DNA from: Deltaproteobacteria bacterium ADurb.Bin207
GTDB taxonomy: Bacteria; Myxococcota_A; Polyangia; Polyangiales; Polyangiaceae
Assembly: GCA_002070115.1 (NCBI GenBank)
Contig: MWCO01000060.1
Span: 1-38,816 of the forward strand
Direction of reading: 5' to 3'
Length of the DNA stretch: 38,816 nt
In this document: piece by piece, positions 7,500 through 16,306 of the stretch
How the letters are laid out: each line of letters begins with the position of its first letter
Numbering within the stretch: the first letter of the stretch is position 1
Position numbers and translations under genes: made by a program
Notes under the pieces: generated by a model
What the model was told of the DNA's origin: nothing
Databases searched by the model: none
What the model saw: the letters and a program-made list of their open reading frames with translations, nothing else

Positions 7500-8633
7500 A
7501 TGCGTGCTGGCATGCTTTCGGCCCGGCGCCTATCTATTCTCACAGCCGCTGTTTGGCTGGCCACTGCGCCCGCTTGTTCCTCTTCCAGTGGACACAGCGA
7601 GGAACCCTCTCCCACGTTGGTCACGGTATCGCCCTACACGTTCGGTCAAGGCGTCGTCTGCGGTGACTTTCCAGGAGCATGGAAATCCTATGTCGCCACG
7701 CTCACCGATGTCACTGACCCGTCGCGGCCTTTCATATTGGCTTCCTCCAATCCCGTGCCTTGCAGCATGCCCGTGTCGTTTTCCTGGGTCGTTCCAGGTC
7801 ACGAGTATGTCGCAGAAATCGATGGGTATGAGCAAAGGGACCTGGTGTCCTTCGGGGGTGAGTCTTCGGGAAGCCGTCATGTGATCGATCCTGCGACGGG
7901 TCTGGAAATGAGCCCCCGCTGGCAAACGACCTGCGGAAAAACGACGGAACACGCGGAAGCAGAAACGACGATGGCCTACTTGCAGCGAAATGTCGTCGTT
8001 GGGGATTGTCGCCCCCTTTCGGAAATCAAACCAGGAACGAGTCCAACGAGCCTCGTGCTCGACCTATCCACGGTTCGGGGAGCGCTGGTTTGCGGTCAAC
8101 AACCCGGCCAGGTGAGTCGGTTTCGTGTCTCCCCCGACGACCCGGCCTTGTCTGCCCTCGATGCGGATTGTGACGAACAACTGACGTTCTCACCCCTCGA
8201 CCCCAAAAAACGATATCGATTCCATATCGAAGGCTTCGAATCGGAAGCCTCTTCCCCCACATGGGGTACATGGTGCGAAGGGCGTACGGAAGCTGGGGTT
8301 TCGCTGCCCACCGCATGCGATCCGTTGGTGACTCAAGGCGCTTTGCAAGTCGATATGCCCCAATTGCTCGCCTCCTCTCCCTATGCTTGCTCCCCGGAGG
8401 ATATCGTTTCCTATCGCGCCCTTTTGCTCGGCTACTCCCTTGCCTCGGAAAAACGAAATTGCTCGTCTCCCGTCGTTTTTCCCGGACTAGAACCCACGAC
8501 ATACCAGGTGCTCATCGACGCTTTCGACTCTTCCGGGCGTGAGCGATTGAACGCCTTTTGTGAAGGTCAGGTCCAACCAGGCCAAATCGTCGATGTTCAT
8601 TGTCAGATCAAAGCTGCTGAGGGCGTGGAATAG
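7500..8633 (+). CDS. Lipoprotein with three Cys-containing repeat modules
   Basis: Protein of 377 residues. A signal peptide ends in ATAPAC followed by SSSSG, so it is likely lipid-anchored at Cys26, although Pro in the lipobox is unusual. The mature part seems to be three related modules of about 100-110 residues. Each has a Cys after a short strand (VVCGD, LVCGQ, YACSP), a second Cys (VPCSMP, ADCDEQ, RNCSSP), then a Y-x-F/V-x-I-x-G/A-F/Y block (YVAEIDGYE, YRFHIEGFE, YQVLIDAFD), and closes with two more Cys (TTCGK..GDC, TWCEG..TACD, AFCEG..VHC). This suggests tandem beta-sandwich domains with two disulfides each. No known family was recognised. The start could also be the ATG four codons downstream. 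Confidence 0.7.
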   Translation: MRAGMLSARRLSILTAAVWLATAPACSSSSGHSEEPSPTLVTVSPYTFGQGVVCGDFPGAWKSYVATLTDVTDPSRPFILASSNPVPCSMPVSFSWVVPGHEYVAEIDGYEQRDLVSFGGESSGSRHVIDPATGLEMSPRWQTTCGKTTEHAEAETTMAYLQRNVVVGDCRPLSEIKPGTSPTSLVLDLSTVRGALVCGQQPGQVSRFRVSPDDPALSALDADCDEQLTFSPLDPKKRYRFHIEGFESEASSPTWGTWCEGRTEAGVSLPTACDPLVTQGALQVDMPQLLASSPYACSPEDIVSYRALLLGYSLASEKRNCSSPVVFPGLEPTTYQVLIDAFDSSGRERLNAFCEGQVQPGQIVDVHCQIKAAEGVE

Positions 8634-8733
8634 AAAAGAGCAATAATATCACTGTATTACGCTTGTGTCGGCGATCCTATGCCCTGTTTCGAATGCGGCA
8701 TTCCTTTTGGCTTCGTGCTACCACCGCAACGTC

Positions 8734-9529
8734 ATGCGTTTATGGTGCCGTTCGTCGATGGCATGCCTTGGCCTGTGGCTGACTTGGTCTGCCGTCGCAT
8801 GGGCCGACCCTTCGGTGGAAGCGTCGGTGGACCCGCCGGATAGCGCTCAGCCATCGGAATCCACCGAACCGAGGGAGCCTGCGTGGTGTGCGTCTGAACT
8901 CGAGGTGTGGCAAGACGAGATCTGCTCGTATATCCCCGAGAATTTGCCGCAGGACAGGCCGACTACCCTGGTTATTTATCTTCACGGTGTCATTCAACCT
9001 GGCACCACGTGGCAGTACGGACCGCAACGGGGCATGGTACGAGCCGCCAACAAACATGGTTTCGCAGTCATCATGCCGCGTGGACGAAGGGGAATCGGTC
9101 CCGGTTCGATGCGGGATTGGTGGACCTGGCCCACGTCCGCGCGCGCGCAAACACAGGTGGAGCAGGCAATTTTGCAGCAGTGGGCGCAAGCCCGTGCGTG
9201 GCTCGAACAGCGCCTCGGCAAGCCTTTCGAAAAAGTATATGTGGTTGGTTTTTCCAACGGTGCCTACTACGCCGCTTCTCTGGCTCTTCGCGGCGTATTG
9301 TCCGTAAACGGATATGTCATTGTGGCGGGGAGCGCAGGCCACCCACCGCCCACCCATCTACATCGGATATGGTCATCGCGACTCGGTGGGACAGGATTGT
9401 AGAAGCCTGGGACAGGCTCTTGCACGCCTTCGATGGAAACATCGTATCGTCGGACGACCACGAGTGGGTCATCTCATGACCGACTCGCAGATCGAAGAAG
9501 CCATGGAGTTTTTTCGAACCATCCCATGA
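8734..9529 (+). pseudogene. Secreted alpha/beta hydrolase interrupted by a +1 frameshift
   Basis: The first part (8734 to about 9355) encodes a signal peptide ending in AWA, the strand VIYLHGV with the oxyanion region, and the nucleophile elbow GFSNGAYY. Its frame then drifts and stops at 9402. The next frame continues the same fold: PIYIGYGHRDSVG brings the catalytic Asp and RVGHLMTDSQIEEAMEFF the catalytic His, ending at 9529. Removing one C from the CCC at 9353-9355 joins the parts into a continuous chain of 264 residues, a normal length for a PHB-depolymerase or dienelactone hydrolase-like esterase. The cause may be a real mutation, a programmed shift or a sequencing error. The stop overlaps the next ATG (ATGA), which suggests the full frame is, or recently was, translated. 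Confidence 0.8.
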
Positions 9530-10602
9530 ATACCGCCAAGGTTTTTCTTCGACGCGTTTGCGCGGCTGAGTCGCCTGAACAATGGGGCCAGGCGGCCCAG
9601 GATGTGCTAGAAGCCTCACAAACCCTTGAATTCATTAGAAAACGGGATTTAATTGCCGTCAAACTCCACGTGGGGGAGCCGGGAACGACGACCTTTCTTC
9701 CTGCCGAGGTCGCGGCTGGCGTCGTCCGCTGCATTCGCGCCCGGGAGGCTCGTCCCTTTCTGACCGATTCCTGCGTGTTGTACAGCGGGCCCCGTTCCAA
9801 CGGTGCCGAGCATGCGGAAGTTGCCGCTCGACATGGCTTCTGCTTGGAACGCACCGGTGCCGTTTTTGTCCCCGCCGACGGGTTGGAAGGAAATCAAGAA
9901 CGAATCGTTGGCATCGATGGCAATCACTTCCGCGAAGTCGGTGTAGCCGCCCTCATTGCCGATGCCGATGGGCTTGTCGTCCTTTCCCATGCAACCGGCC
10001 ATCTTTCCGCTGGATATGGCGGAACCATCAAAAATCTGGGCATGGGCTGCGCCTCTCGAAAAGGCAAGCTCCTACAGCATAGCGATACCAAACCGCGTAT
10101 TCGTCGTGATGCCTGCACGGCCTGTGGCGCTTGTGTCGAGGCCTGTCCCGAACGAGCCATTATGCAAGATGCGCAGGGAATTGCTGCCATTGACGATCCG
10201 CTTTGTATCGGTTGCGGAGAATGCATCGCGCAGTGTCGAAGCGATGCCGTTCGATTTCGTTGGGATAGTGCATCCCATGCCATGCAGGAAAAAATGGCCG
10301 AACATGCCCTTGGCGTGGTGCGTCACGCCAAAGGTCGTCTGACCTTCTTGCTCGGCTTGGTGAACTTGACCCAGGATTGTGATTGCATGGGATGCCGATC
10401 CCCCATCGTGGCAAGGGACATTGGCTTTGCCGTTTCTTCCGACCCCGTCGCGCTCGATCAAGCTGCTTTCGAATTGGTCCGTGCAGCGGAGAACCAAACC
10501 TTGGACAAGCTTTCCTACCCGTTGCTCGATGGTGCGCATCAAGTGGAATATGCGGAGAGGCTTGGTTTGGGAACACGTCGATTCGAGCTGATCGAAGTAT
10601 GA
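9526..10602 (+). CDS. DUF362 protein with two 4Fe-4S clusters
   Basis: Start set at the ATG that overlaps the stop of the preceding hydrolase frame (ATGA), giving 358 residues. The N-terminal DUF362 domain has VKLHVGEPGTT near residue 46 and a conserved GYGGTIKNLGMGCASRKGK segment at 163-181. Two ferredoxin-type motifs follow: CTACGACVEACP (197-208) and CIGCGECIAQC (227-237), each able to bind a 4Fe-4S cluster. The C-terminal part closes the DUF362 fold with CDCMGC and SSDPVALDQAAFE. The family is thought to act in redox reactions but no reaction is established. Translational coupling to the hydrolase hints at shared expression. Confidence 0.85.
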   Translation: MNTAKVFLRRVCAAESPEQWGQAAQDVLEASQTLEFIRKRDLIAVKLHVGEPGTTTFLPAEVAAGVVRCIRAREARPFLTDSCVLYSGPRSNGAEHAEVAARHGFCLERTGAVFVPADGLEGNQERIVGIDGNHFREVGVAALIADADGLVVLSHATGHLSAGYGGTIKNLGMGCASRKGKLLQHSDTKPRIRRDACTACGACVEACPERAIMQDAQGIAAIDDPLCIGCGECIAQCRSDAVRFRWDSASHAMQEKMAEHALGVVRHAKGRLTFLLGLVNLTQDCDCMGCRSPIVARDIGFAVSSDPVALDQAAFELVRAAENQTLDKLSYPLLDGAHQVEYAERLGLGTRRFELIEV

Positions 10603-10721
10603 TCGAGGATGCGGCCCGTTTGGTAATCATCGGACTCGGTCGCAGCTTCGGGTGCGACACGATGGGATCGCGAAAAGCTCGATACGGCATTGGAGAGGAC
10701 ATGAATGACGCAGATTGGTAG
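10599..10721 (+). CDS. Possible 40-residue small protein coupled to the DUF362 gene
   Basis: An ATG overlaps the DUF362 stop (ATGA) and opens 40 codons, beginning MIEDAARLVIIGLG and ending at a TAG. The coupling is the only support; the sequence has no recognised domain. The overlap could be chance. Confidence 0.2.
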   Translation: MIEDAARLVIIGLGRSFGCDTMGSRKARYGIGEDMNDADW

Positions 10722-10761
10722 CGGCAATGCGTAAATTCATGCGTTTTCGAGGGTGACGGAT

Positions 10762-10778
10762 TTGGCCTGAGATATGCT
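10762..10778 (+). promoter_or_regulatory. Sigma54-like promoter (-24/-12)
   Basis: TTGGCCTGAGATATGCT matches the -24/-12 consensus TTGGCACGnnnnTTGCW at 10 of 13 fixed positions, with invariant GG and GC ten bases apart. It lies 41 bases before the beta-helix gene ATG, fitting a start near 10789. An FHA-type sigma54 activator is encoded about 4 kb away. Confidence 0.5.
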
Positions 10779-10819
10779 GGGGTAGCTGTCATCGAACGCC
10801 CATTGTGGAAGGAACCAAC

Positions 10820-12559
10820 ATGCGAACACGGCTCATCCTCATCTCATCTTTTGGTATCGCGTTACTATCCTCGCGCGGCGTCCTGGCGGCGGATATCAAC
10901 GCGGATCCGAGCAATTACAAGGCCGCCTTGCCGACACTGAAACCTGGCGACACGCTTCACCTTGCGGGCGGCACCTATCCCAAATTGCTCGTGATCAACA
11001 ATCTCAAAGGAACGGAAAGCCAGCCGATCGTCATTCAAGGTCCGTCCTCTGGCGCTCCCGCCGTGTTCACCGCGGACCCGGGGCCCTGCTGCAACACCAT
11101 CGAAATCACCAACTCCGAATACGTCGTTTTGCGCTATCTTACCGTCGACGGCAAAGGAGTGGACGGCGCTTTTGGACTGAGCGCCAAAGGGGGCGACAAC
11201 AATCTCGTCCATCATATCACCGTGGAAGGATGCACCTTCATCGGTCATGACAACGGGCAACAGACGGTGGCGATTTCCACGAAAGCGCCGACCTGGGGAT
11301 GGGTCATTCGCGGAAATATCGTTTCGGGTGCGGGCACCGGGCTATACCTCGGCAATTCCAACGGCGAATCCGCGTTTGTGGCCGGCATCATCGAAAACAA
11401 CCTCATCGAGGATACGGTCGGCTACAACATGCAAATCAAGCATCAAAAGCCGCGTCCTTCCATCGCTGGCATGCCCACGGGTCCCAACTCCACCATCATT
11501 CGACACAACGTTTTCATCAAAAACGATCGCCCGAGCCCCGACGGGGACCGTCCCAACTTATTGGTGGGTGGCTTCCCAGATACAGGTCCAGGGTCGGAGG
11601 ACCTTTACGAAATTTACGGTAACGTGCTCATTGGCAATCACCGCGAATCATTGCTCCAGGCTTCTGGGCGCGTTTCGATTCACGACAACGTATTCATCGA
11701 TGTGACTGACACCGCCATCTTGCTGCGGAACCATGACCTGCCTCTCAAGCTCGCACGCGTCTACAATAACACGATTTTTAGTGCGAAGCGAGGAATCAAC
11801 GTGGGTAGCAACGCTGCTCAAGGTTCTGCGATTTTTGGCAATCTCATTTTTGCCGACACCGGAGTGTCGGGTGGTAGCGATGTTCGCGACAACTTGATCG
11901 ACACCGTCGCAAACGCCGCTCAATACGTAAAAAACCCATCCACCAAACTCGGCAACATGGATTTTTATCCTTTGACGGGCAAGTGCGAAGGCGCTGCCAT
12001 CGATATGGCCGTCGCCAAAAGCGATATCGATTATGACGTGGATTTCAACGGCACTTCCAAAGCGGGCTTCACCTTTCGAGGTGCCTACGCTGGCTCGGGA
12101 ACCAACCCCGGTTGGCCCATCAGCAATACCATCAAAGATACGGAAGGCTCCACGCCTGACCCGGACGCGGGTACCGGCGGCAGCGGAGGGGCGAATACCG
12201 GCGGCAGCGGAGGGGCGAATACCGGCGGCAGCGGAGGGGCGAATACTGGGGGAAGCGCGGGGGCAAACGAAGGCGGTTCGGCAGGAACAGGCACGGGGGG
12301 AAGCAGCGGATCCAGCGCTGGTAACGCGGGCAACACCAACACCGGTGGAAAATCTGGCTCGGGCGGTAGTTCTGCGGGCGCCTCTGGAAAACCCGCTAAT
12401 CCCTCCGCCGCAGGGGAAGACGACGACAGCGGTTGCTCTTGCACAACGGCTCGTTCCACGGGCAACTCGGCTTGGCTCGCACTTCTAACCCTCGGCCTTG
12501 CTGCCCTTGGGAGGCGTCACCGCAGCGCTTCCGACACAAATCCAAGCGATCCCTCGTAA
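10820..12559 (+). CDS. Secreted right-handed beta-helix protein with MYXO-CTERM tail
   Basis: ATG at 10820 has a good ribosome site (GGAAGGA) and gives 579 residues. A Sec signal peptide ends near VLAAD. Residues about 25-420 form a right-handed parallel beta-helix like pectate lyase or chondroitinase B (repeated short blocks such as IIRHNVFI, IYGNVLIGN, IHDNVFIDV, VYNNTIF). A Gly/Ser/Asn-rich linker of about 100 residues follows, including three copies of GGSGGANT. The C-terminus is a MYXO-CTERM signal: GCSC at about 538-541, a hydrophobic stretch WLALLTLGLAALG, then RRHR. In this system the Cys region is processed by a myxosortase and the protein is displayed at the surface. The substrate is probably an acidic polysaccharide, by fold only. 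The 3' end overlaps the convergent PEGA gene by 43 bases. Confidence 0.88.
   Translation: MRTRLILISSFGIALLSSRGVLAADINADPSNYKAALPTLKPGDTLHLAGGTYPKLLVINNLKGTESQPIVIQGPSSGAPAVFTADPGPCCNTIEITNSEYVVLRYLTVDGKGVDGAFGLSAKGGDNNLVHHITVEGCTFIGHDNGQQTVAISTKAPTWGWVIRGNIVSGAGTGLYLGNSNGESAFVAGIIENNLIEDTVGYNMQIKHQKPRPSIAGMPTGPNSTIIRHNVFIKNDRPSPDGDRPNLLVGGFPDTGPGSEDLYEIYGNVLIGNHRESLLQASGRVSIHDNVFIDVTDTAILLRNHDLPLKLARVYNNTIFSAKRGINVGSNAAQGSAIFGNLIFADTGVSGGSDVRDNLIDTVANAAQYVKNPSTKLGNMDFYPLTGKCEGAAIDMAVAKSDIDYDVDFNGTSKAGFTFRGAYAGSGTNPGWPISNTIKDTEGSTPDPDAGTGGSGGANTGGSGGANTGGSGGANTGGSAGANEGGSAGTGTGGSSGSSAGNAGNTNTGGKSGSGGSSAGASGKPANPSAAGEDDDSGCSCTTARSTGNSAWLALLTLGLAALGRRHRSASDTNPSDPS
12176..12247 (+). repeat. Three 24-bp tandem repeats in the beta-helix gene linker
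   Basis: Three adjacent 24-bp units encode GGSGGANT three times. Units one and two are identical and unit three differs only in its last base. Degenerate Gly/Ser units continue downstream. Near identity at the DNA level indicates recent copy-number change. Confidence 0.9.
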
Positions 12560-13425
12560 GGCGTTTTGCTCTCCGGCTGCACGAGCACCGCCGTAACCAC
12601 CGCTCCCGCAACCAACGCTGCCCCCGTGGCCCAAAACCACCACTGCTTCGTGATCGGACGACTGCTTTGGGTGAGCGCAATGGTGACTTGTTGGCGAGAA
12701 CCCGGCTTCACGTTTACCGTCCTTTCCGCAGGCTCATGCCCAGGCGCCACGATCCGCAAACGCCTCGTACCCAGCGGTATTTGCCCGTGATAATGCCCAC
12801 GACCCACGAGCTTGCCGTCCAACCATATCTCGGCCTGCGCTGGAGAAGCCTCGATCGAAATCCTCGATGACTTGGGATGGCTTTTCGCATCGAGAATCAC
12901 TTCAGCATGCTCCCCCGCCTTGAACTCGATGCGCCGCACCGCTGGTTCATAACCTTCACGAACCGCTTCAAAAACATGAGTTCCCGGATCCAGCACCGCG
13001 GAATGAACCCCGTCTCGTTGGCCTGTCGGCTTGCCATCGATACGCACAGATGTCGCCCCGCCCGATACACGCACCTTCACGTGAATCAACCCCGCTTGCA
13101 ACTCATCGATCAATGTGGTGGCCATCTCCGCCATCTTCTTATGTTTCGCATGATCCCGAACCTCGAGGAATTGCCTGAAACAATCGAGCGCTTCGAGGTA
13201 CCGGCCCACCCCACGATAAGCCAACCCAAGGTTGAAAAGCACAGGTGCCGTCTCTCGAATCGAACGCGATTTTTCTAGCTCCACGAGGGCTTGCGCGAAC
13301 TGCGAATCATCGAGCAAAGCAACCCCTCGCTCGAAGTGAGAGCGTGCAAGCTGGGCATCATCCGCAAAGGCAACCGAAGAACCCAGGCTCAAGGCCATTG
13401 TGAGCAGAACGGTTCGAATCTTCAT
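12517..13425 (-). CDS. TPR-PEGA domain protein
   Basis: Protein of 302 residues. A signal peptide (cleavage near AFA-DDAQ) precedes TPR-like helices at about 26-110 (FERGVALLDDSQFAQALVELEKS, FNLGLAYRGVGRYLEALDCF). Two PEGA-type beta units follow at about 113-180 (VRIDGKPTG..DPGTHVFEAVREGYE) and 187-252 (IWLDGKLVG..PLGTRRLRIVAPGHE). A membrane helix (WWFWATGAALVAGAVVTAVLV) and a short tail finish it. If the signal is cleaved, TPR and PEGA parts lie in the periplasm. PEGA domains are common beside Ser/Thr kinases in Myxococcota. The ATG overlaps the kinase stop by four bases (ATGA), so the two are translationally coupled. It may be a partner or target of the kinase; that is inference. Confidence 0.85.
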   Translation of the reverse strand: MKIRTVLLTMALSLGSSVAFADDAQLARSHFERGVALLDDSQFAQALVELEKSRSIRETAPVLFNLGLAYRGVGRYLEALDCFRQFLEVRDHAKHKKMAEMATTLIDELQAGLIHVKVRVSGGATSVRIDGKPTGQRDGVHSAVLDPGTHVFEAVREGYEPAVRRIEFKAGEHAEVILDAKSHPKSSRISIEASPAQAEIWLDGKLVGRGHYHGQIPLGTRRLRIVAPGHEPAERTVNVKPGSRQQVTIALTQSSRPITKQWWFWATGAALVAGAVVTAVLVQPESKTPYEGSLGFVSEALR

Positions 13426-14792
13426 TCGTATTCTCGAATCGGTACGACAGGTGGGCGCTGCGAACCCGTCGGCAACGCTCGGCTCCCTTTGACAGGTGGC
13501 GCAACCACGCCAGGAACAACCACGGTAGGAATATGTATCCTCGTGGGAATGGGAGAAACCGAAGCCGCACTCGACGTTGCACTAGCTGATCCCATCGTGG
13601 GAGCTGCGGAGTTTGACGCGACGGGTACCGTAGGCTGGGAAATAGTGGCTGTCGCTGCCGATGCCGATGGCTGTTCGCGCTGCATGGCAGGTCGAAACCA
13701 CAGAAATGCGAGGATGACAACGAGAAAAACCGCGACGGCCAATGCTCCCGCCATCCTTTTCCTTTGCTGTTTTCGCTGAAGAGCGAGGATCGACGAGGGG
13801 ACGGCCTGAATCGTTTTTTCTATCGATGGGGATTCGACGAGGTTTGGTTCGACTCGACGTACGTAGGAGGCTGAAAGCTGCTCGGGGGTCATGGTAGCCA
13901 CGGCCCCTGAGACGCTGGCACGAGCTTGCATCAAGGCTTCGCGCATCGCCTGTGCGCTCGGCCATCGATGGGCTGGGTCCCGGGCCAGCGACTTGTCGAT
14001 CACCGAAATCAACTCCATCGGCAAATCCGGTCGAAACTCCGCAAGGCTCGGAGCCGTATCCCGGATGATACAGGCCAATAGTAGACTCGGATTTCGCTCC
14101 GCAAACGGAGGACGCTCCGCCAGACCCCGAAATAGCACGGCCCCCACGGACCAAATATCCGTTCGTGGGTCCACCGACTGCCCAGAGGCTTGCTCCGGAC
14201 TCATATACGCCGGCGTTCCAATGACCGTTCCAAAGGTCGTCAGCGATTCCTCCACACTGACTTTCTGGCGCTTCGCGGCACCAAAATCCAACACGCGAAC
14301 AGAAAAGCTGCCGTGTTCTCCCGGAAGGAGAAAAATATTGGGAGGCTTGATATCTCGATGGATGATTCCCGCCTGGTGGGCCGCCGCCAAGGCGTCGAGG
14401 ACCCCGTCTCCCACATCGAGTATCTGGCGGATCGAAAGCAATTTGCGACGATAGGCGTCGGCTAGATCCATTCCTTCGAGGAAATCGAAGGCAACGTACA
14501 CCCCCACGGCCTCGTCTACACCGGCATCAACGACTTCGACGATATTCGGATGGCCTATTTCCGCTGCTGCTTTCGCTTCGCGGAGGAACCGTTCCGACAT
14601 GATTTTATCGCGGGTATACTGTTCGTTGAGAAGCTTCAGAGCTACTTGGCGCCCCGTAAATCGATGGCGCGCACGATATACCGTCCCCACTCCCCCCGCG
14701 GCAACACGCTGGCAAATGTCGTACTTGCCGTCGACAATCATCCCGATCGGATCAGGCTCATCGTTGGACGGTTGGTTGGAGGGAATTGCCAC
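13422..14792 (-). CDS. Membrane-anchored eukaryotic-type Ser/Thr protein kinase
   Basis: Protein of 456 residues with a GTG start. The kinase domain covers about residues 24-290 and all key motifs are intact: glycine loop AAGGVGTVY, VALKLL with Lys53, HRDIKPPN with catalytic Asp147, DFG at 169-171, and GTPAYMSPEQ in the activation segment. After a short linker comes one membrane helix (about 347-366), then an Ala/Ser/Pro-rich tail of about 90 residues outside the cytoplasm. No PASTA or other sensor domain is present. It probably phosphorylates Thr residues on local partners. The upstream neighbour, 63 bases away, encodes an FHA-containing sigma54 activator; FHA domains bind phosphothreonine, so that protein is a natural partner. 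Confidence 0.93.
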   Translation of the reverse strand: MAIPSNQPSNDEPDPIGMIVDGKYDICQRVAAGGVGTVYRARHRFTGRQVALKLLNEQYTRDKIMSERFLREAKAAAEIGHPNIVEVVDAGVDEAVGVYVAFDFLEGMDLADAYRRKLLSIRQILDVGDGVLDALAAAHQAGIIHRDIKPPNIFLLPGEHGSFSVRVLDFGAAKRQKVSVEESLTTFGTVIGTPAYMSPEQASGQSVDPRTDIWSVGAVLFRGLAERPPFAERNPSLLLACIIRDTAPSLAEFRPDLPMELISVIDKSLARDPAHRWPSAQAMREALMQARASVSGAVATMTPEQLSASYVRRVEPNLVESPSIEKTIQAVPSSILALQRKQQRKRMAGALAVAVFLVVILAFLWFRPAMQREQPSASAATATISQPTVPVASNSAAPTMGSASATSSAASVSPIPTRIHIPTVVVPGVVAPPVKGSRALPTGSQRPPVVPIREYE

Positions 14793-14855
14793 AGGGATAG
14801 ATTACACGGATGTGGCTGGCATTCCAATGTGCGAGCGGAATTGCGGAGGAAGCGA

Positions 14856-16241
14856 TCAGTCTTCTTTTCCAGATTGTGTCTTGTCTGACCAGCCGATTCG
14901 CTTCATGGTCCGCTGAAGAAAACGTCGACCCACGCCAGCCTCCCTTGCGGCCGCGGAGACATTTCCCCCTGTCTTTCGAAGAAGTGCGCGAAGATACACT
15001 TCATCGAATTGTTCCATCCACGCCACCCGGGCCTCCTTCAAAGGCATATGCGTGGGAACGAGATCGTCCAGGGCGGTTGAAATCGGCTTTGGATCCGCGG
15101 GGATACGCTCTCCTGCCCAGCCCAGGGACAGACCTCGCTCCAAAAAATTGCGTAGCTCGCGGACGTTGCCAGGCCAGCCCCGCGAACCCAATGATGCAAG
15201 GATTTCCGCAGGAAGCGATACGGGTTGATCCGACAGACGCGCCAACAAATGACGTGCGAGAATGGGAATATCACCACGACGCTGCCGCAAGGGAGGAAGC
15301 TCGACCATCACCACGGCAAGGCGGAAAAATAAGTCTTCTCGAAAGTATCCAGCGTTCACCGCGGCAGAGAGGGGCTGGTTGGTCGCCGCGATGAGACGGA
15401 CGTCCACACGCTTGGAGCGGTTCGAACCGACACGTCGTATCTCTCGGTTTTCGAGGACCCGCAACAGCTTTCGTTGCAACCCCAGCGGCAGTTCCCCGAT
15501 CTCATCGAGAAATAGCGTTCCCCCATCCGCCTCTTCGATGACTCCCGTACGGTCCGAAATCGCACCGCTGAACGCTCCCCGCACATGCCCGAATAACTCG
15601 CTTTCAAAAAGCGTCTCGGCAATCGCCCCGCAATCGACCGCCACGAACGAACCCTCCGCTCGACGGGAGTTTTCGTGGATGGCTCTTGCCGCCAAGTCCT
15701 TTCCAGTTCCTGTCTCCCCCTGAATCAACACCGTGGCGTCGGTCGGAGCGACCCGCTCGAGCACGGAAAATACCGCGCGCATCGCTGGACTCCGCCCCAC
15801 CATCTCTCCAAAACTGTCGTTCGCCGAAAGCTCCGCAATCAGCATCTCCCCCGACCGCTCCACCCGCATCACCGTCGAACCCACGCGAATCCGATTGCCC
15901 TCACGAACATCCGCATCGCGAATCCGTACTTCTTCGATGAACGTACCGTTGGTGCTTTCACAATCCCGAAGCACCACCCGATCGTGCTGCACCGAGATTT
16001 CCGCATGAACCCGCGAAACCGTCGGATCTTGCAGACAAATCTGACTCGACGTCGCACTGCCAATCACACTCGACCCCACCGGACAGCCAAACGTTACCCC
16101 CCGTTGTGCCCCCTCCATCACCGTGAGACGATAGCTCGGTACCTCCCACCGCGATGGCACCGCCGCTTTCAACTGGACCGTCTCGAACTCCGGATCTTGC
16201 ACCGCTCCCGTCCGTCCCGTTCCAGAAGGCTTGTTCATCAT
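14856..16241 (-). CDS. FHA-domain sigma54-dependent transcription activator
   Basis: Protein of 461 residues. The N-terminal FHA domain (about 38-128) keeps the family residues [22 protein letters not shown] split over its strands and ESTNGTF, and should bind phosphothreonine. The AAA+ domain follows: Walker A GETGTGKD (175-182), GAFSGA (222-227) as the sigma54-contacting loop in place of GAFTGA, and Walker B GTLFLDE (241-247). A Fis-type helix-turn-helix closes the protein ([20 protein letters not shown]). There is no receiver domain, so control is expected through phosphorylation by a Ser/Thr kinase, most simply the one encoded next. AGGA lies a few bases before the ATG pair. A possible target is the sigma54-like promoter at 10762. 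Confidence 0.93.
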   Translation of the reverse strand: MMNKPSGTGRTGAVQDPEFETVQLKAAVPSRWEVPSYRLTVMEGAQRGVTFGCPVGSSVIGSATSSQICLQDPTVSRVHAEISVQHDRVVLRDCESTNGTFIEEVRIRDADVREGNRIRVGSTVMRVERSGEMLIAELSANDSFGEMVGRSPAMRAVFSVLERVAPTDATVLIQGETGTGKDLAARAIHENSRRAEGSFVAVDCGAIAETLFESELFGHVRGAFSGAISDRTGVIEEADGGTLFLDEIGELPLGLQRKLLRVLENREIRRVGSNRSKRVDVRLIAATNQPLSAAVNAGYFREDLFFRLAVVMVELPPLRQRRGDIPILARHLLARLSDQPVSLPAEILASLGSRGWPGNVRELRNFLERGLSLGWAGERIPADPKPISTALDDLVPTHMPLKEARVAWMEQFDEVYLRALLRKTGGNVSAAAREAGVGRRFLQRTMKRIGWSDKTQSGKED

Positions 16242-16306
16242 CCTGTCCTACTGCAACCCGTCGAGCATGCCAACGTCACCCGAGAATAGACCGACGGTTC
16301 CCTCGG

